Below, in pieces: positions 1-7,013 of a DNA stretch of 64,000 bases (its first letter is position 1; each line of letters opens with the position of its first letter). The position numbers were made by a program, and so were the translations under genes. The notes below the pieces were generated by a model that saw only the letters and a program-made list of their open reading frames with translations, ran no database searches and had not been told where the DNA came from. Source of the stretch: Shouchella clausii (GTDB lineage: Bacteria > Bacillota > Bacilli > Bacillales > Bacillaceae_D); the NCBI RefSeq assembly GCF_001598215.1, contig NZ_BCXJ01000004.1:62001-126000 (forward strand), given 5' to 3'.

Positions 1-509
1 TTGTTCCACATTGTTTTTTGCATTCCGATATTGGACTTTTTTAAATGCTCCACTTCGTCCACTTCCATCAGCACCGTAAAAGGCGGCATTCCCTCTTTGT
101 AAGCAAATACATATCCACCAATGACTTTTCCGCGTGGGAAACCGACAGAGTGTTGATCAATGACCATGTAATAACGCCCATCCTCTGCCCGCTCTTGATG
201 TATTTTAAATTCATCATTTTCGTGAACTAATTGAACATCATATCCTTGGAACCCATCCGTCTCCTTGGCCTTCCGTATATAAAACTCGACTCCGAATTGG
301 ATTGTTAATTGACTACTACGGACTGTCGGGAAGATTTCTTGGTGAAGCGGATTAGCGCCAGAACTCTGTGCAACCGCCATGAATAAAGAAAACTGTTCTT
401 CGTTACAATCCTTTGCAATAGTGTCTCTAATTGTTTTAACTTTTTGCGGTGTTAGTTCGTCGAACACTGCATCTTTATAGATTGATAGTTGGTTTGCATT
501 ATTTGACAT
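1..509 (-). CDS. RecT/Bet-like phage single-strand annealing protein, partial
   Basis: An open frame of about 169 codons runs off the left edge, so the C-terminal part is missing. The start is the ATG at 507-509, preceded by GGGGG. The N-terminal third holds a stretch beginning FSLFMAVAQSSGANPLHQEI, which resembles the conserved core of the RecT/Bet family (a helix, then G-x-N-P, then the E-I element). The family anneals complementary single strands during phage recombination. The neighbours fit: a Rad50-like ATPase and small early genes are transcribed just upstream in the same direction. Whether it belongs to Bet or RecT proper cannot be settled from a partial sequence. Confidence 0.7.
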   Translation of the reverse strand, partial: MSNNANQLSIYKDAVFDELTPQKVKTIRDTIAKDCNEEQFSLFMAVAQSSGANPLHQEIFPTVRSSQLTIQFGVEFYIRKAKETDGFQGYDVQLVHENDEFKIHQERAEDGRYYMVIDQHSVGFPRGKVIGGYVFAYKEGMPPFTVLMEVDEVEHLKKSNIGMQKTMWN

Positions 510-521
510 GATGATTTCCCC

Positions 522-674
522 CTAAAGTGGTATTTTGTCGTATCGGCCTGTCTCGCGATGAACTAGATGCAATTCATCATTAATGACTTTTGCAACTAGC
601 CATTTATCAGGCGACTTGCCGCAAGCGGACATGGCTTTCTTTTGTTTAAGAGTTGGGCGCTTACCGTTTTTCAT
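522..674 (-). CDS. 50-residue phage protein, DUF6906-like
   Basis: Begins MKNGKRPTLKQKKAMSACGK and continues with a short part containing DKWLVAK and LVHRETGRYDKI. This layout (basic MKNGKRPT start, a W-L-V-K core, an HR-TG end) matches the small phage family I know as DUF6906, of unknown function. The start ATG overlaps the end of the upstream 48-residue gene by 14 bases, so translation is probably coupled, and the gene is followed 12 bases later by the recT-like start. Too short for confident function; basic character could suit nucleic-acid binding, which is only a guess. Confidence 0.7.
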   Translation of the reverse strand: MKNGKRPTLKQKKAMSACGKSPDKWLVAKVINDELHLVHRETGRYDKIPL

Positions 675-807
675 TGGCGACCCTCTCTTTCAACTGCTCA
701 AGATAGCCGCGAAGATAAGGACGAAAAGAGTTGTCCTCATGTATCCGATTAATCATAAATTCAAGCTGCTTTTCCGTCAGCGGAACGTTGATTGTTTGCT
801 GGCTCAT
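661..807 (-). CDS. 48-residue phage early protein, unknown
   Basis: Starts at ATG 805-807 with GGGGTGAT upstream and an ATGA overlap with the preceding small gene. The protein begins MSQQTINVPLTEKQLEFMIN and is mostly charged and probably helical, ending ERVANEKR. No family recognised. The open frame continues upstream of this ATG, but that part overlaps two other genes and lacks phage-like sequence, so the downstream start is preferred. It is one link in a tightly overlapping chain (Rad50-like ATPase, 45-residue gene, this gene, DUF6906-like gene), so it is almost certainly co-translated early cargo. Confidence 0.6.
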   Translation of the reverse strand: MSQQTINVPLTEKQLEFMINRIHEDNSFRPYLRGYLEQLKERVANEKR

Positions 808-941
808 TTCACAATCACCCCGTGTTCTAATAGCTTCTTTTTCAAAAGCATTAGCTCCGTTTCTGCCTTGTCCAATTTGCGTCGTAAGAGCTCTGATAAC
901 TCCCGTATTTCGGCAAGCGATTTTTCTAATTGATCGGTCAT
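804..941 (-). CDS. 45-residue coiled-coil phage protein
   Basis: A short gene found by reading between its neighbours. ATG at 939-941 overlaps the TGA of the Rad50-like ATPase (ATGA), and its own TGA overlaps the ATG of the next gene. The product begins MTDQLEKSLAEIRELSELLR and is a nearly continuous amphipathic heptad pattern, so a coiled coil is very likely over residues 3-40. The function is unknown. Its position directly after the Rad50-like gene suggests it might act with that protein, but this rests on position alone. Confidence 0.62.
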   Translation of the reverse strand: MTDQLEKSLAEIRELSELLRRKLDKAETELMLLKKKLLEHGVIVK

Positions 942-2443
942 TCTGCTTTGACCTCCAATTCTTGGCCAGCCACAACGGTGCTCATGATCAATTGACCTGT
1001 CGGACCTTTAAACGATGTGATTGACTCAGCGTTATCTACAAAGCATGGCGCAATGATTTCGGCCTGCTCGGATAACACTTCACGCAACTCTAGGCCAGCT
1101 CTGATAGACTCCGACAAGGACAACTTGTTAAAGTCTTTACCGTCCATCTGGATGACAAAGGTTGGCTTGATCTCTCCGTTCTTTTGGTTTTCAAAGAGCC
1201 GTACAGATAGCGTTGTGAATAGAGCTTGTACCTTCTCGCCTTGCAGTTCGGCTTCCTTAGCCTTAAACGATTTCACAGCGTCCAGGATAAAGACTGATTC
1301 TTTTAAGCTGACATGTGTTGACTGTTCATGGTCAAACGCTTCTTCAATTCGTTTTTCAATTTTTTTGTAAGCTTCAGCTTTATAAATGAGCTCTTTCAAT
1401 TCATTTAATGAGCTGTATAATTCTTGCCTTTCGTTAGTTAATTCTGCTGAATCAACAGGCTCAATCTGCTCAAGCTCAGCGCGAAGTGCTTTTACTTTCT
1501 CTTGCTGCACTTTAAAAGCTTCACGTTTTCTTGCTAGATCACTTTCACGATTTTCCTTTGCGACCAATACTGTCTTTTCGTCTAAAGACTGGTTGCATGT
1601 AGGACATTTATCGTTTACCTCTTGCTCGTAAAGTTTCATATAATCGGCACGCTGACGTTCTAAATCTTCACGTTCCATTTCAAGCGCTATTTCTTTATTA
1701 CGTCGCTTTTCATTAGTTGCTGTGACTTTTCGTTCTTTAACATTGAACGATTCCAGTTTTTCTAATAGCTCTTTTTCTGACTCTTTAAGTTCATCTAACT
1801 CAAGAGCATGTTCGACTTCATCAAGCTGCTTCTGGAGCGTTCTAGTTGCTGACTGAGCAGCAATATAAGCTTTTTCCTGCTTGGTTTTGTTTTTCTTATG
1901 TTCAGCCTCTATGTCTTCAAGAGGTTTCTTTTTAAGTAAAGGATCTAACGCTTCCGCCTCTGGCTTGGATAGCGCAGCCAACACTTCTTTATTAATTGGA
2001 GCTGGCACATATTGCAGCAGAAGCGCACGCTGTTCGTTCCATTTGAGCGAGAAAAAATACAATGGGTTAAACAGTGACAGAAACATGGTCTTTTCGAAAT
2101 ACTCGGCAACTAGATTGTTAAAATCAGTCGCCTTTTTAGGCGTGTCGTTGATGGCATACTCGGCCTTACCTTTAATTAATGACCTAGTGAGCAAGATGTC
2201 TTTTTCGCCTTCGTTGAATAAAAGTGAAACGCTTGTCTCGTCTGCTTCGTAAGTAACAGGTGACGGATCGACCTTGCTTGAAAAGGCATCCGTGCCGTAT
2301 AATAACCAGCAAGCAGACTCAATAATTGAGCTCTTGCCTTTTGCATTGTCACCGCTGATCTTTGTTACCTCGCCAAAGTTAACGGTTAGACCGCGGTGGC
2401 TTTTGTAGTTTTTGAGCGTTAGCTCTTTGAATGTGATCTGCAA
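938..2443 (-). CDS. Rad50/SbcC-like AAA ATPase with zinc-hook motif
   Basis: A 501-residue ATPase. The start is a TTG at 2441-2443 with AAGGAG 7 bases upstream; the open frame reaches 2536 but that part overlaps the upstream gene. Residues ~30-45 carry a Walker A loop (GDNAKGKS). A long coiled-coil middle holds a CPTC motif (in NDKCPTCNQS), the zinc hook of Rad50/SbcC proteins. Near the C-terminus LSLSESIRAG resembles an ABC signature, followed by a Walker B-like hydrophobic strand ending CFVDNAES. SbcC proteins work with a nuclease (SbcD) on DNA ends; no such nuclease is in the window, though one could lie to the left. Likely role: phage recombination or replication with the RecT-like protein. 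Confidence 0.8.
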   Translation of the reverse strand: MQITFKELTLKNYKSHRGLTVNFGEVTKISGDNAKGKSSIIESACWLLYGTDAFSSKVDPSPVTYEADETSVSLLFNEGEKDILLTRSLIKGKAEYAINDTPKKATDFNNLVAEYFEKTMFLSLFNPLYFFSLKWNEQRALLLQYVPAPINKEVLAALSKPEAEALDPLLKKKPLEDIEAEHKKNKTKQEKAYIAAQSATRTLQKQLDEVEHALELDELKESEKELLEKLESFNVKERKVTATNEKRRNKEIALEMEREDLERQRADYMKLYEQEVNDKCPTCNQSLDEKTVLVAKENRESDLARKREAFKVQQEKVKALRAELEQIEPVDSAELTNERQELYSSLNELKELIYKAEAYKKIEKRIEEAFDHEQSTHVSLKESVFILDAVKSFKAKEAELQGEKVQALFTTLSVRLFENQKNGEIKPTFVIQMDGKDFNKLSLSESIRAGLELREVLSEQAEIIAPCFVDNAESITSFKGPTGQLIMSTVVAGQELEVKAE

Positions 2444-2444
2444 A

Positions 2445-2630
2445 TCAATTCTCCTTTCGATAAATAATGAGTGCGTCGGTCGTCCAATCCATTTCATTTG
2501 CACTAGTCGCAAACTTGATGTTGATGACCTCAACATCTGGATTTGCTTCCAGCCATGAATTTAATTCTGCTTCTACATAAGTACCGCTAAACTGCTTAAC
2601 TGCAATGCTCCCTGCTACGCCTAGTTCCAT
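2445..2630 (-). CDS. 61-residue phage protein, unknown
   Basis: Begins MELGVAGSIAVKQFSGTYVE and ends with TTDALIIYRKEN. The mix of beta-like segments and a central DVEVINIKFA strand suggests a small alpha/beta fold. The stop sits two bases upstream of the TTG start of the Rad50-like gene, whose Shine-Dalgarno lies in the last codons of this gene. The start ATG overlaps the stop of the upstream 104-residue gene by one base. No family recognised; the tight packing makes it a real member of the early operon. Confidence 0.62.
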   Translation of the reverse strand: MELGVAGSIAVKQFSGTYVEAELNSWLEANPDVEVINIKFATSANEMDWTTDALIIYRKEN

Positions 2631-2944
2631 TACTCTCCCTCCCAGCTGATGTGGAGAATAACGGGATTCCGTTCGCCTAACACCTCGTCTCCTACTATCG
2701 CAATATCGAACCCCATATCCGCAAAATGATTGAGATATATCTGCATCGATTTATCATCCACCGGAACGCCATACAGCACGTTTGCATTTTTTGAATGAAA
2801 CTCTTTACGGAACAACTGGACATGTATACTGGTCAACGCGATGCGAGCTGCTTTCTCAATGCAGCGGTCAATCTCCCGCATCACTTTTTCTCGTTGCGCT
2901 GGTAAACTTGCTTTGGACAATGCTCTTGCTTCTTCTGCTAGCAT
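2630..2944 (-). CDS. 104-residue phage early protein, unknown
   Basis: Begins MLAEEARALSKASLPAQREK. The first ~60 residues look helical and basic, the remainder (from YGVPVDDKSMQIYLNHFADM) looks alpha/beta. AAGGAGG lies 7 bases before the ATG. It is transcribed leftward in the early operon between a Cys-rich small protein and a 61-residue protein. No known family recognised. Confidence 0.6.
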   Translation of the reverse strand: MLAEEARALSKASLPAQREKVMREIDRCIEKAARIALTSIHVQLFRKEFHSKNANVLYGVPVDDKSMQIYLNHFADMGFDIAIVGDEVLGERNPVILHISWEGE

Positions 2945-2963
2945 TGTGTATGCCTCCTTGAAT

Positions 2964-3221
2964 TTAAAATACTTCCCTAGTCCCTAGCGCCTGGTGTGTA
3001 CGATAGTAACCGTAAGCAATTGCTAGTTCTTTTACTGACGGCGTGCCAATCTTTACATAACAGCTAGTGCAGCAAAACAGATTGTGCTGAGCGCTATAAG
3101 TGCCGTCTGTTTTTGCAAACTGCTCAGGCGTCATTGCCTCTTGTGATGCGTGATGAACAATTTCCGAAATTTCGCCTGGGGACTGATTACAAAACGGGCA
3201 TTCGAGCTTTTGCTTGTCCAT
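2964..3221 (-). CDS. 85-residue zinc-finger-like phage protein
   Basis: Contains two cysteine pairs, CPFC at residues 8-11 and CCTSC at about 50-54, and a histidine pair between (VHHAS), consistent with one structural zinc site. The C-terminal part is a helix-rich tail (AIAYGYYRTHQALGTREVF). The stop of the preceding gene is immediately adjacent (one base). Phages carry many small zinc-binding proteins of unknown role; a DNA- or RNA-binding function is plausible but not shown. Confidence 0.6.
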   Translation of the reverse strand: MDKQKLECPFCNQSPGEISEIVHHASQEAMTPEQFAKTDGTYSAQHNLFCCTSCYVKIGTPSVKELAIAYGYYRTHQALGTREVF

Positions 3222-3395
3222 TCAACGTCCTTCCCGAGCTAAAAGGCAGCGGCGGTTTAGCTCTGCTTTATATTGGGCCAATCTGACATCTCGGTAAGTG
3301 TAAGCACGTGGGAAATCGTGATGTGGTTTAATACGTCCACGTTCTGCCACTTTTCTTGTGTAGTAGCTTATTCGCTTTTCCAAGTCCATTAACAC
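3222..3395 (-). CDS. 57-residue basic phage protein, unknown
   Basis: The likely start is a GTG at 3393-3395 with GGGAGG placed 8 bases upstream; the frame is open to 3413 but the earlier codons overlap the ribosome-binding site. The protein starts with LMDLEKRISYYTRKVAERGR and is rich in Arg, Lys and Tyr. A probable single helix is followed by an RAYTYRDVRLAQYKAELN segment. No family recognised. It is the gene after the antirepressor in the early operon, 218 bases downstream. Confidence 0.52.
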   Translation of the reverse strand: MLMDLEKRISYYTRKVAERGRIKPHHDFPRAYTYRDVRLAQYKAELNRRCLLAREGR

Positions 3396-3409
3396 TGCTA
3401 TCACCTCCC

Positions 3410-3506
3410 TCAAAAAATTAAGTCAACGAACAGCCAGATCATCATCATTACTAAGACACCCACACCACAGCCGATACTGAAAAGCTCTTTTTCCTCGACT
3501 GTCATT
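3410..3506 (-). pseudogene. possible small membrane protein gene with a one-base frameshift
   Basis: An ATG at 3504-3506 with GGGAG upstream opens MTVEEKELF and then, as read, continues to a quick stop at 3423 (27 codons). If one T is removed from the run of five following the GAG CTT region, the frame instead gives a hydrophobic stretch ending VMMMIWLFVDLIF, a credible membrane segment, with a stop at 3410. This may be a sequencing slip, a decayed gene or chance. Low confidence. Confidence 0.25.
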
Positions 3507-3613
3507 TGGCAACATCTCCCTAAAATCATATTGTGTAGGCATGTTTCAACCTAGGGGAACAACAGTCCGAACACAGCCACGTTCCATAGCGAACAATCAA
3601 CCGAACAGATACT

Positions 3614-4378
3614 CTAGCCCTCCCTCTCAATCAGCGGAAGCAATCCCTTACGATTTTTAAGCGTCTCATAGATAAACAATCTGCCCTTTTGCGTCCAATA
3701 CGTGTGGTAAGCGCTCTTGTTTGAGTCAATCACATGCTCTTTGCTCTGCGTATAGCCTTCCTTCTGATACTTTGCATAAATGAGCCAGCAGTCGCCTTGC
3801 TTATACTGGATGCCTAATTCGTTCAGTAGCTTGTTCATGGACTTGGCCGACATGCCGTAGTCCTTAGCAATTTTGCTAACTGATAGAAGCGACTTGTTTT
3901 GTAAGATCAGATCATAGTAGCTCGCCTTTGGTTGCAACTCGTTTATGATCTGCTCTTTTTGTGCGTTCTCCAACAAAAGACGTTCTTTCTCTTCCTCCGC
4001 TTCTGCCGCCAACCTTAACGCCTCTGCGAATGTCTTGGGGACTACTGCGCTATAGGAGCCAGTTTTGCGGATACTTGGAAGGACTTCACTTGTGATCCAC
4101 TTCCTGAATGCCCTAGCCTCTTTTTTTCTACTGTCCAAAATGACATCATAAAGGCCGTCTTCGTTAACAAATGTCGCTTGTTGTGTTCTCCCTAGCGAAT
4201 CCTGGATGGGGTATGTTGAACATACGTCATCTTCAAGCCGTTGTTTTACAACGCGCGGAGCTAAATCCAGTACACGACAAACGTCTTTAAGCAAGAAATA
4301 AACTTCTTCATGTCGGACAACCATACGCATTTCTGATTGACCGTAGCTAAACACTTTTTGAAGCTGGTTCACTTTCAT
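3614..4378 (-). CDS. phage antirepressor, BRO-N plus KilAC domains
   Basis: A 254-residue protein with two recognisable domains. Residues ~1-110 form a BRO-N domain (features: VYFLLKDVCRVLDL, the DG-LYDVILDS segment, and FRKWITSEVLPSIRKTGSY, the classic BRO-N ending). After a coiled-coil linker (residues ~120-150), residues ~150-254 resemble the KilAC/ANT domain (ASYYDLIL, then SKIAKDYGMSAKSMNKLL, a helix-turn-helix). Proteins of this type counteract the phage repressor during induction. It is the second gene of the leftward early operon, downstream of the Cro-like gene, with an operator-like palindrome (4424-4438) in its leader. Confidence 0.87.
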   Translation of the reverse strand: MKVNQLQKVFSYGQSEMRMVVRHEEVYFLLKDVCRVLDLAPRVVKQRLEDDVCSTYPIQDSLGRTQQATFVNEDGLYDVILDSRKKEARAFRKWITSEVLPSIRKTGSYSAVVPKTFAEALRLAAEAEEEKERLLLENAQKEQIINELQPKASYYDLILQNKSLLSVSKIAKDYGMSAKSMNKLLNELGIQYKQGDCWLIYAKYQKEGYTQSKEHVIDSNKSAYHTYWTQKGRLFIYETLKNRKGLLPLIEREG

Positions 4379-4423
4379 CTATACCTCCTACTTAATCTAA
4401 ATTTATGTTCCTATATCACCTTA

Positions 4424-4438
4424 TTAAATATAATTTAA
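4424..4438. promoter_or_regulatory. 15-bp palindrome, putative repressor/Cro operator
   Basis: TTAAATATAATTTAA, a perfect palindrome apart from its central base. It is the exact reverse complement of the palindrome at 4815-4829 in the divergent repressor/cro region and lies in the leader of the antirepressor gene. Confidence 0.55.
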
Positions 4439-4461
4439 GTTAAAGGAACAATAAATAAACC

Positions 4462-4488
4462 ATAAATAATACTTGCGGTATTATTTAT
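4462..4488. repeat. 11-bp perfect inverted repeat between cro-like and antirepressor genes
   Basis: ATAAATAATAC and GTATTATTTAT separated by five bases (TTGCG). It could be a weak terminator or processing hairpin in the early transcript, or a regulator site; it has no strong T-run on either side. Confidence 0.5.
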
Positions 4489-4514
4489 TATGGTATATAA
4501 TTCATTCTGTTAGG

Positions 4515-4772
4515 TTAAGTTAAATTTAAGCTGTTGTTACATGAAAAAAATTCTGGGTTATTTAAGTCTGGAAATAACTCATCATTAGACACACCAAAGT
4601 AATGCTCTATCCTTTTTAGTAGCTTAGTGCTAGGGATTGATCTACCGTTCTCTAACTCTCTAAGGTGTGTTTCTGTAATGCCAAGATCGTCGGCAACTTT
4701 ACGCTGAGTCCCTCTTTCCTTTCTAAGTTTTTTTAGAAGTTCACGCTGTTGTGACGCTTTGCTGATTGTCAT
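4515..4772 (-). CDS. Cro-like XRE-family regulator
   Basis: An 85-residue helix-turn-helix protein starting at ATG 4770-4772, with GAGGTGAG upstream; an earlier in-frame start at 4814 would run through the operator region and lacks a ribosome site. The HTH covers residues ~10-65: KLRKERGTQRKVADDLGITE then HLRELENGRSIPSTKLLKRI. It is divergent from the larger repressor across ~100 bases holding two palindromes. By position and size it is the lytic-side (Cro-like) regulator and the first gene of the leftward early operon. Confidence 0.82.
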   Translation of the reverse strand: MTISKASQQRELLKKLRKERGTQRKVADDLGITETHLRELENGRSIPSTKLLKRIEHYFGVSNDELFPDLNNPEFFSCNNSLNLT

Positions 4773-4814
4773 GTTCTCACCTCGCTTTAATTTAATGTAT
4801 GAATAGAATATCAC

Positions 4815-4829
4815 TTAAATTATATTTAA
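4815..4829. promoter_or_regulatory. putative repressor/Cro operator O2
   Basis: TTAAATTATATTTAA, a perfect palindrome around a central base, in the 100-bp divergent region between the cro-like gene and the repressor gene. It matches 4424-4438 in reverse complement and 4845-4859 with a few changes. Confidence 0.6.
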
Positions 4830-4844
4830 TCAACTAGTTTTTTA

Positions 4845-4859
4845 TTAAAAATTATTTAA
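4845..4859. promoter_or_regulatory. putative repressor/Cro operator O1
   Basis: TTAAAAATTATTTAA, a one-mismatch version of the half sites TTAAAT/ATTTAA with the same three-base spacer. It abuts the Shine-Dalgarno of the repressor gene, so binding here could control repressor synthesis. Confidence 0.5.
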
Positions 4860-4872
4860 GGAGGCGTTATTT

Positions 4873-5595
4873 GTGGAAGACACTCTAGGGAAGCGTATTA
4901 GAGAAATGCGAGAAAGACGCGGATTGACTCAAGATCAGCTTGCTGCATATTTAAATATGCAGCCCCCTAATATTTCTAATTATGAGAGAGGGAAGAGCGC
5001 TCCGCCAATAAAAAAACTGGAACAGTTAGCAACTATATTAAACACGTCGATTGATTATTTATTAGGGAAAACAGATAATCCGCAGCCTCTTGACGAAGAC
5101 ATGACAAGGGTTGCTATTCTTTTATACCAGTGGCTGGATGAAGCGATCATGGAATTCATAAAAATGTTTAAGGGGGATTATCCTTTTTCAAGAAAATTGA
5201 TTAATGAATTGTATGATGCATTATCAGAGGCCGCAGAACAAACAGGATCAGAGTTGAAAATAAAAATCAAAGCTAATGAACCATTAGATTTTGATTGGTT
5301 AGCAAAAGAAATTGTCGATGGAACAAATAGAGAGTACAAGATCAATTTAGTTGGTAAATTAAAAGTAATAGCGAAGAAGTATCATTTATGGGAAGATCCA
5401 ATGGATTTTGGAATGGTGGCAGAGAGTTCTGTCCAGTATGGTAAAGAGCAGAAGTTTGTTAAGGACTTGGAGTTATCTGATAATGAGTTACTTGAGCAGT
5501 TTACATTAAAATTAGACGGAAAAGAGCTCAGCGAAAAAGAAGCTAGAGGCGTCATTGCTTATCTTCGTTCTTTGCGTCAGGTTGAGTCGGATTGA
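4873..5595 (+). CDS. CI-like phage repressor, XRE family
   Basis: A 240-residue protein starting with GTG at 4873, preceded by AAGGAGG. Residues ~5-68 form an XRE helix-turn-helix (RIREMRERRGLTQDQLAAYL, then NISNYERGKSAPPIKKLEQL and SIDYLLGKTD). The C-terminal ~170 residues are acidic and helical and do not show the Ser-Lys LexA-type peptidase motif, so induction may run through the antirepressor rather than RecA-driven self-cleavage; that is inference. It is divergent from the cro-like gene. Its 3' end is overlapped by an antisense small gene (5552-5671). Confidence 0.82.
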   Translation: MEDTLGKRIREMRERRGLTQDQLAAYLNMQPPNISNYERGKSAPPIKKLEQLATILNTSIDYLLGKTDNPQPLDEDMTRVAILLYQWLDEAIMEFIKMFKGDYPFSRKLINELYDALSEAAEQTGSELKIKIKANEPLDFDWLAKEIVDGTNREYKINLVGKLKVIAKKYHLWEDPMDFGMVAESSVQYGKEQKFVKDLELSDNELLEQFTLKLDGKELSEKEARGVIAYLRSLRQVESD

Positions 5596-5671
5596 CTATC
5601 CCTCTCAAATCATCGACACTTACTCCGAGCATTTGACTAACTACATTCAAATTAACTTCTACCTTTGACAT
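5552..5671 (-). CDS. 39-residue small protein antisense to the repressor 3' end
   Basis: ATG at 5669-5671 has an excellent GGAGG six bases upstream. The product begins MSKVEVNLNVVSQMLGVSVD and ends DAKNEDKQ; the central part (NVVSQMLGVSVDDLRGIV) could be a helix-turn-helix half or a short helical hairpin. Its last 44 bases overlap the end of the repressor gene on the opposite strand. No family recognised. The ribosome site and sensible composition argue for a real gene; an effect on repressor mRNA through convergent overlap is possible. Confidence 0.5.
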   Translation of the reverse strand: MSKVEVNLNVVSQMLGVSVDDLRGIVNPTQPDAKNEDKQ

Positions 5672-6081
5672 CTGTAACCTCCATGAACCGTGACTTTTAA
5701 TTGGATGTTTTATCGCTAATCGTGCCTCTATATAAAGACTGTCCCTCTACCTTTTACAATTCTCGATTTGTTTCTACACAGTAGAGGGGCGGTTACAAAA
5801 TAAAACTTAAGAAGAAACGTATAAAACTCTTGGTGAACTAGATGTTCTCTACGAAGATGGCAGTCAGGAAATGGGTAATGCCAATCTCATAAAAATAGCT
5901 AACTATATTGTTTTTAGACCATCTTTTTGAAAGAAAAGACTTTCGATCGCGTCTAAAAAGGATAGGTTTCTTGTTCCATTATATACGAACACAGGTTCTC
6001 GTTTCAAGTAGTTAATCCTTTCTTAAAGATGCATGTTCCGCTGGAGTTTATACAAACAAAAAAAGCAGCGTAATAGCTGCT
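5672..6081. other. intergenic stretch with gene remnant and hairpins
   Basis: About 410 bases without an intact gene between the small antisense gene and the lipoprotein gene. It contains a widely spaced inverted repeat (5743-5750 with 5781-5788, CCCTCTAC/GTAGAGGG), a 39-codon open remnant without start (5811-5930) and the terminator of the lipoprotein gene. Nothing else was recognised. Confidence 0.5.
5811..5930 (+). pseudogene. remnant of a small gene, no start codon
   Basis: An open frame of 39 codons directly after a stop codon, with no start at its beginning. It reads sensibly as protein (TLGELDVLYEDGSQEMGNAN, then a hydrophobic NYIVFRPSF end) and ends at a TGA. Probably the 3' remains of a deleted phage gene; the family is not recognised. 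Confidence 0.3.
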
Positions 6082-6084
6082 CTA
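6058..6084 (-). terminator. terminator of the lipoprotein gene
   Basis: Hairpin AGCAGC/GCTGCT followed on the minus strand by a run of seven T, overlapping the last codons of the lipoprotein gene. Confidence 0.75.
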
Positions 6085-6621
6085 TTCAAATTCAACGGCT
6101 GTTATCAACGGAATTAGAAACTCTTCACTTTTATTATCTTTTGTAATCTTAACTGTAAAAACAGCAATCTCTTCTATCAGACGACTTTCAGCATCTAAAG
6201 TTTCCACTCGATACTTTAAGTAAACATCCTGCGAAGTCGCTCCATAGTCAATTACTATCCCGTTTTCACTTTCCTCGACAATTTCAAGTCCGTGTTCTTC
6301 TGCGATAGAACGTTTATCTTCTATATACTCCGAGAAGGTAATATCCAAACCGGCGTATTCCACTTCGAAATCATAATCGTCTCTATTAAAGGCTCTTATA
6401 TCTTCCGTAGGATCTGTTGCTCCTACAACTTCTAGTTCCTCATAATCAAAGACTTGAGGTATTTTTTCGCTGACTTCCCTGAAAACCGTGACATCCGTTT
6501 CTCCACCATCAAGAAAGTTTTCAAGTGCTTGTTTAGCTTCCTTTTCAACAGGGCTACCACTGCACGCGGCAAGAACCAAGACCAGCATTAGCGTCACAAT
6601 TGACAATACCCCATAACGCAT
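6082..6621 (-). CDS. secreted lipoprotein, unknown function
   Basis: A 179-residue protein starting at ATG 6619-6621 (TAGGTGAT upstream). Residues 1-20 are a lipoprotein signal peptide with lipobox VLAAC, so the cysteine would be lipidated and the protein anchored outside the membrane. The mature part is acidic and probably beta-rich. It sits alone with its own terminator, between the repressor and the lysis genes. That makes it a likely prophage accessory gene expressed in the lysogen. Some phage lipoproteins block superinfection, but nothing in the sequence proves that here. Confidence 0.7.
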   Translation of the reverse strand: MRYGVLSIVTLMLVLVLAACSGSPVEKEAKQALENFLDGGETDVTVFREVSEKIPQVFDYEELEVVGATDPTEDIRAFNRDDYDFEVEYAGLDITFSEYIEDKRSIAEEHGLEIVEESENGIVIDYGATSQDVYLKYRVETLDAESRLIEEIAVFTVKITKDNKSEEFLIPLITAVEFE

Positions 6622-6707
6622 TTTATCACCTACATAGTAATTTTTATCTATGAACATCATACCTGATTAAACTGGATATTTGTACTAGTTTTTCTATACC
6701 ATTTGTC

Positions 6708-6748
6708 AAAAAAAAAGCCCCACGTCATTAATGAGTAGAGGCATGCGA
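6708..6748 (-). terminator. terminator of the DUF3006/MBL pair
   Basis: An imperfect hairpin (GCCTCTAC with GTGGGGC around an AT-rich loop), followed on the minus strand by nine T, just after the DUF3006 gene. Confidence 0.6.
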
Positions 6749-6751
6749 AAG

Positions 6752-7009
6752 TTATTTTTTAAACTTACTCTTGTTTGTATTTATTCTGGAACGCTTATCT
6801 CTAATTCTTTTTTCCGCAGCAGCTGTTTCATCATTGTCTAGTTTAATGCTTACTACCTTATCTTTATCAATCTCCGCAAGGAGCCAGTCTCCCTCTTTGG
6901 CTCCTGACGGCAATTGACTTTTTTCTATTTCGTATTCAGTGCCTCTGTCTTTGATAGAAATAGTTACTATACCATCTTCAACTCGATCAATAACTGCTTT
7001 GACTATCAT
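6752..7009 (-). CDS. DUF3006 family small protein
   Basis: An 85-residue protein beginning MIVKAVIDRVEDGIVTISIK, with YEIEKSQLPSGAKEGDWLLA in the centre and a basic tail. This is the compact beta-barrel pattern of DUF3006, whose members are regularly found beside ComEC-like secreted metallo-beta-lactamase proteins in Bacilli. That is exactly the arrangement here: the upstream gene ends only four bases before this start. Function unknown; the pair is probably one unit. Confidence 0.8.
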   Translation of the reverse strand: MIVKAVIDRVEDGIVTISIKDRGTEYEIEKSQLPSGAKEGDWLLAEIDKDKVVSIKLDNDETAAAEKRIRDKRSRINTNKSKFKK

Positions 7010-7013
7010 TCTT

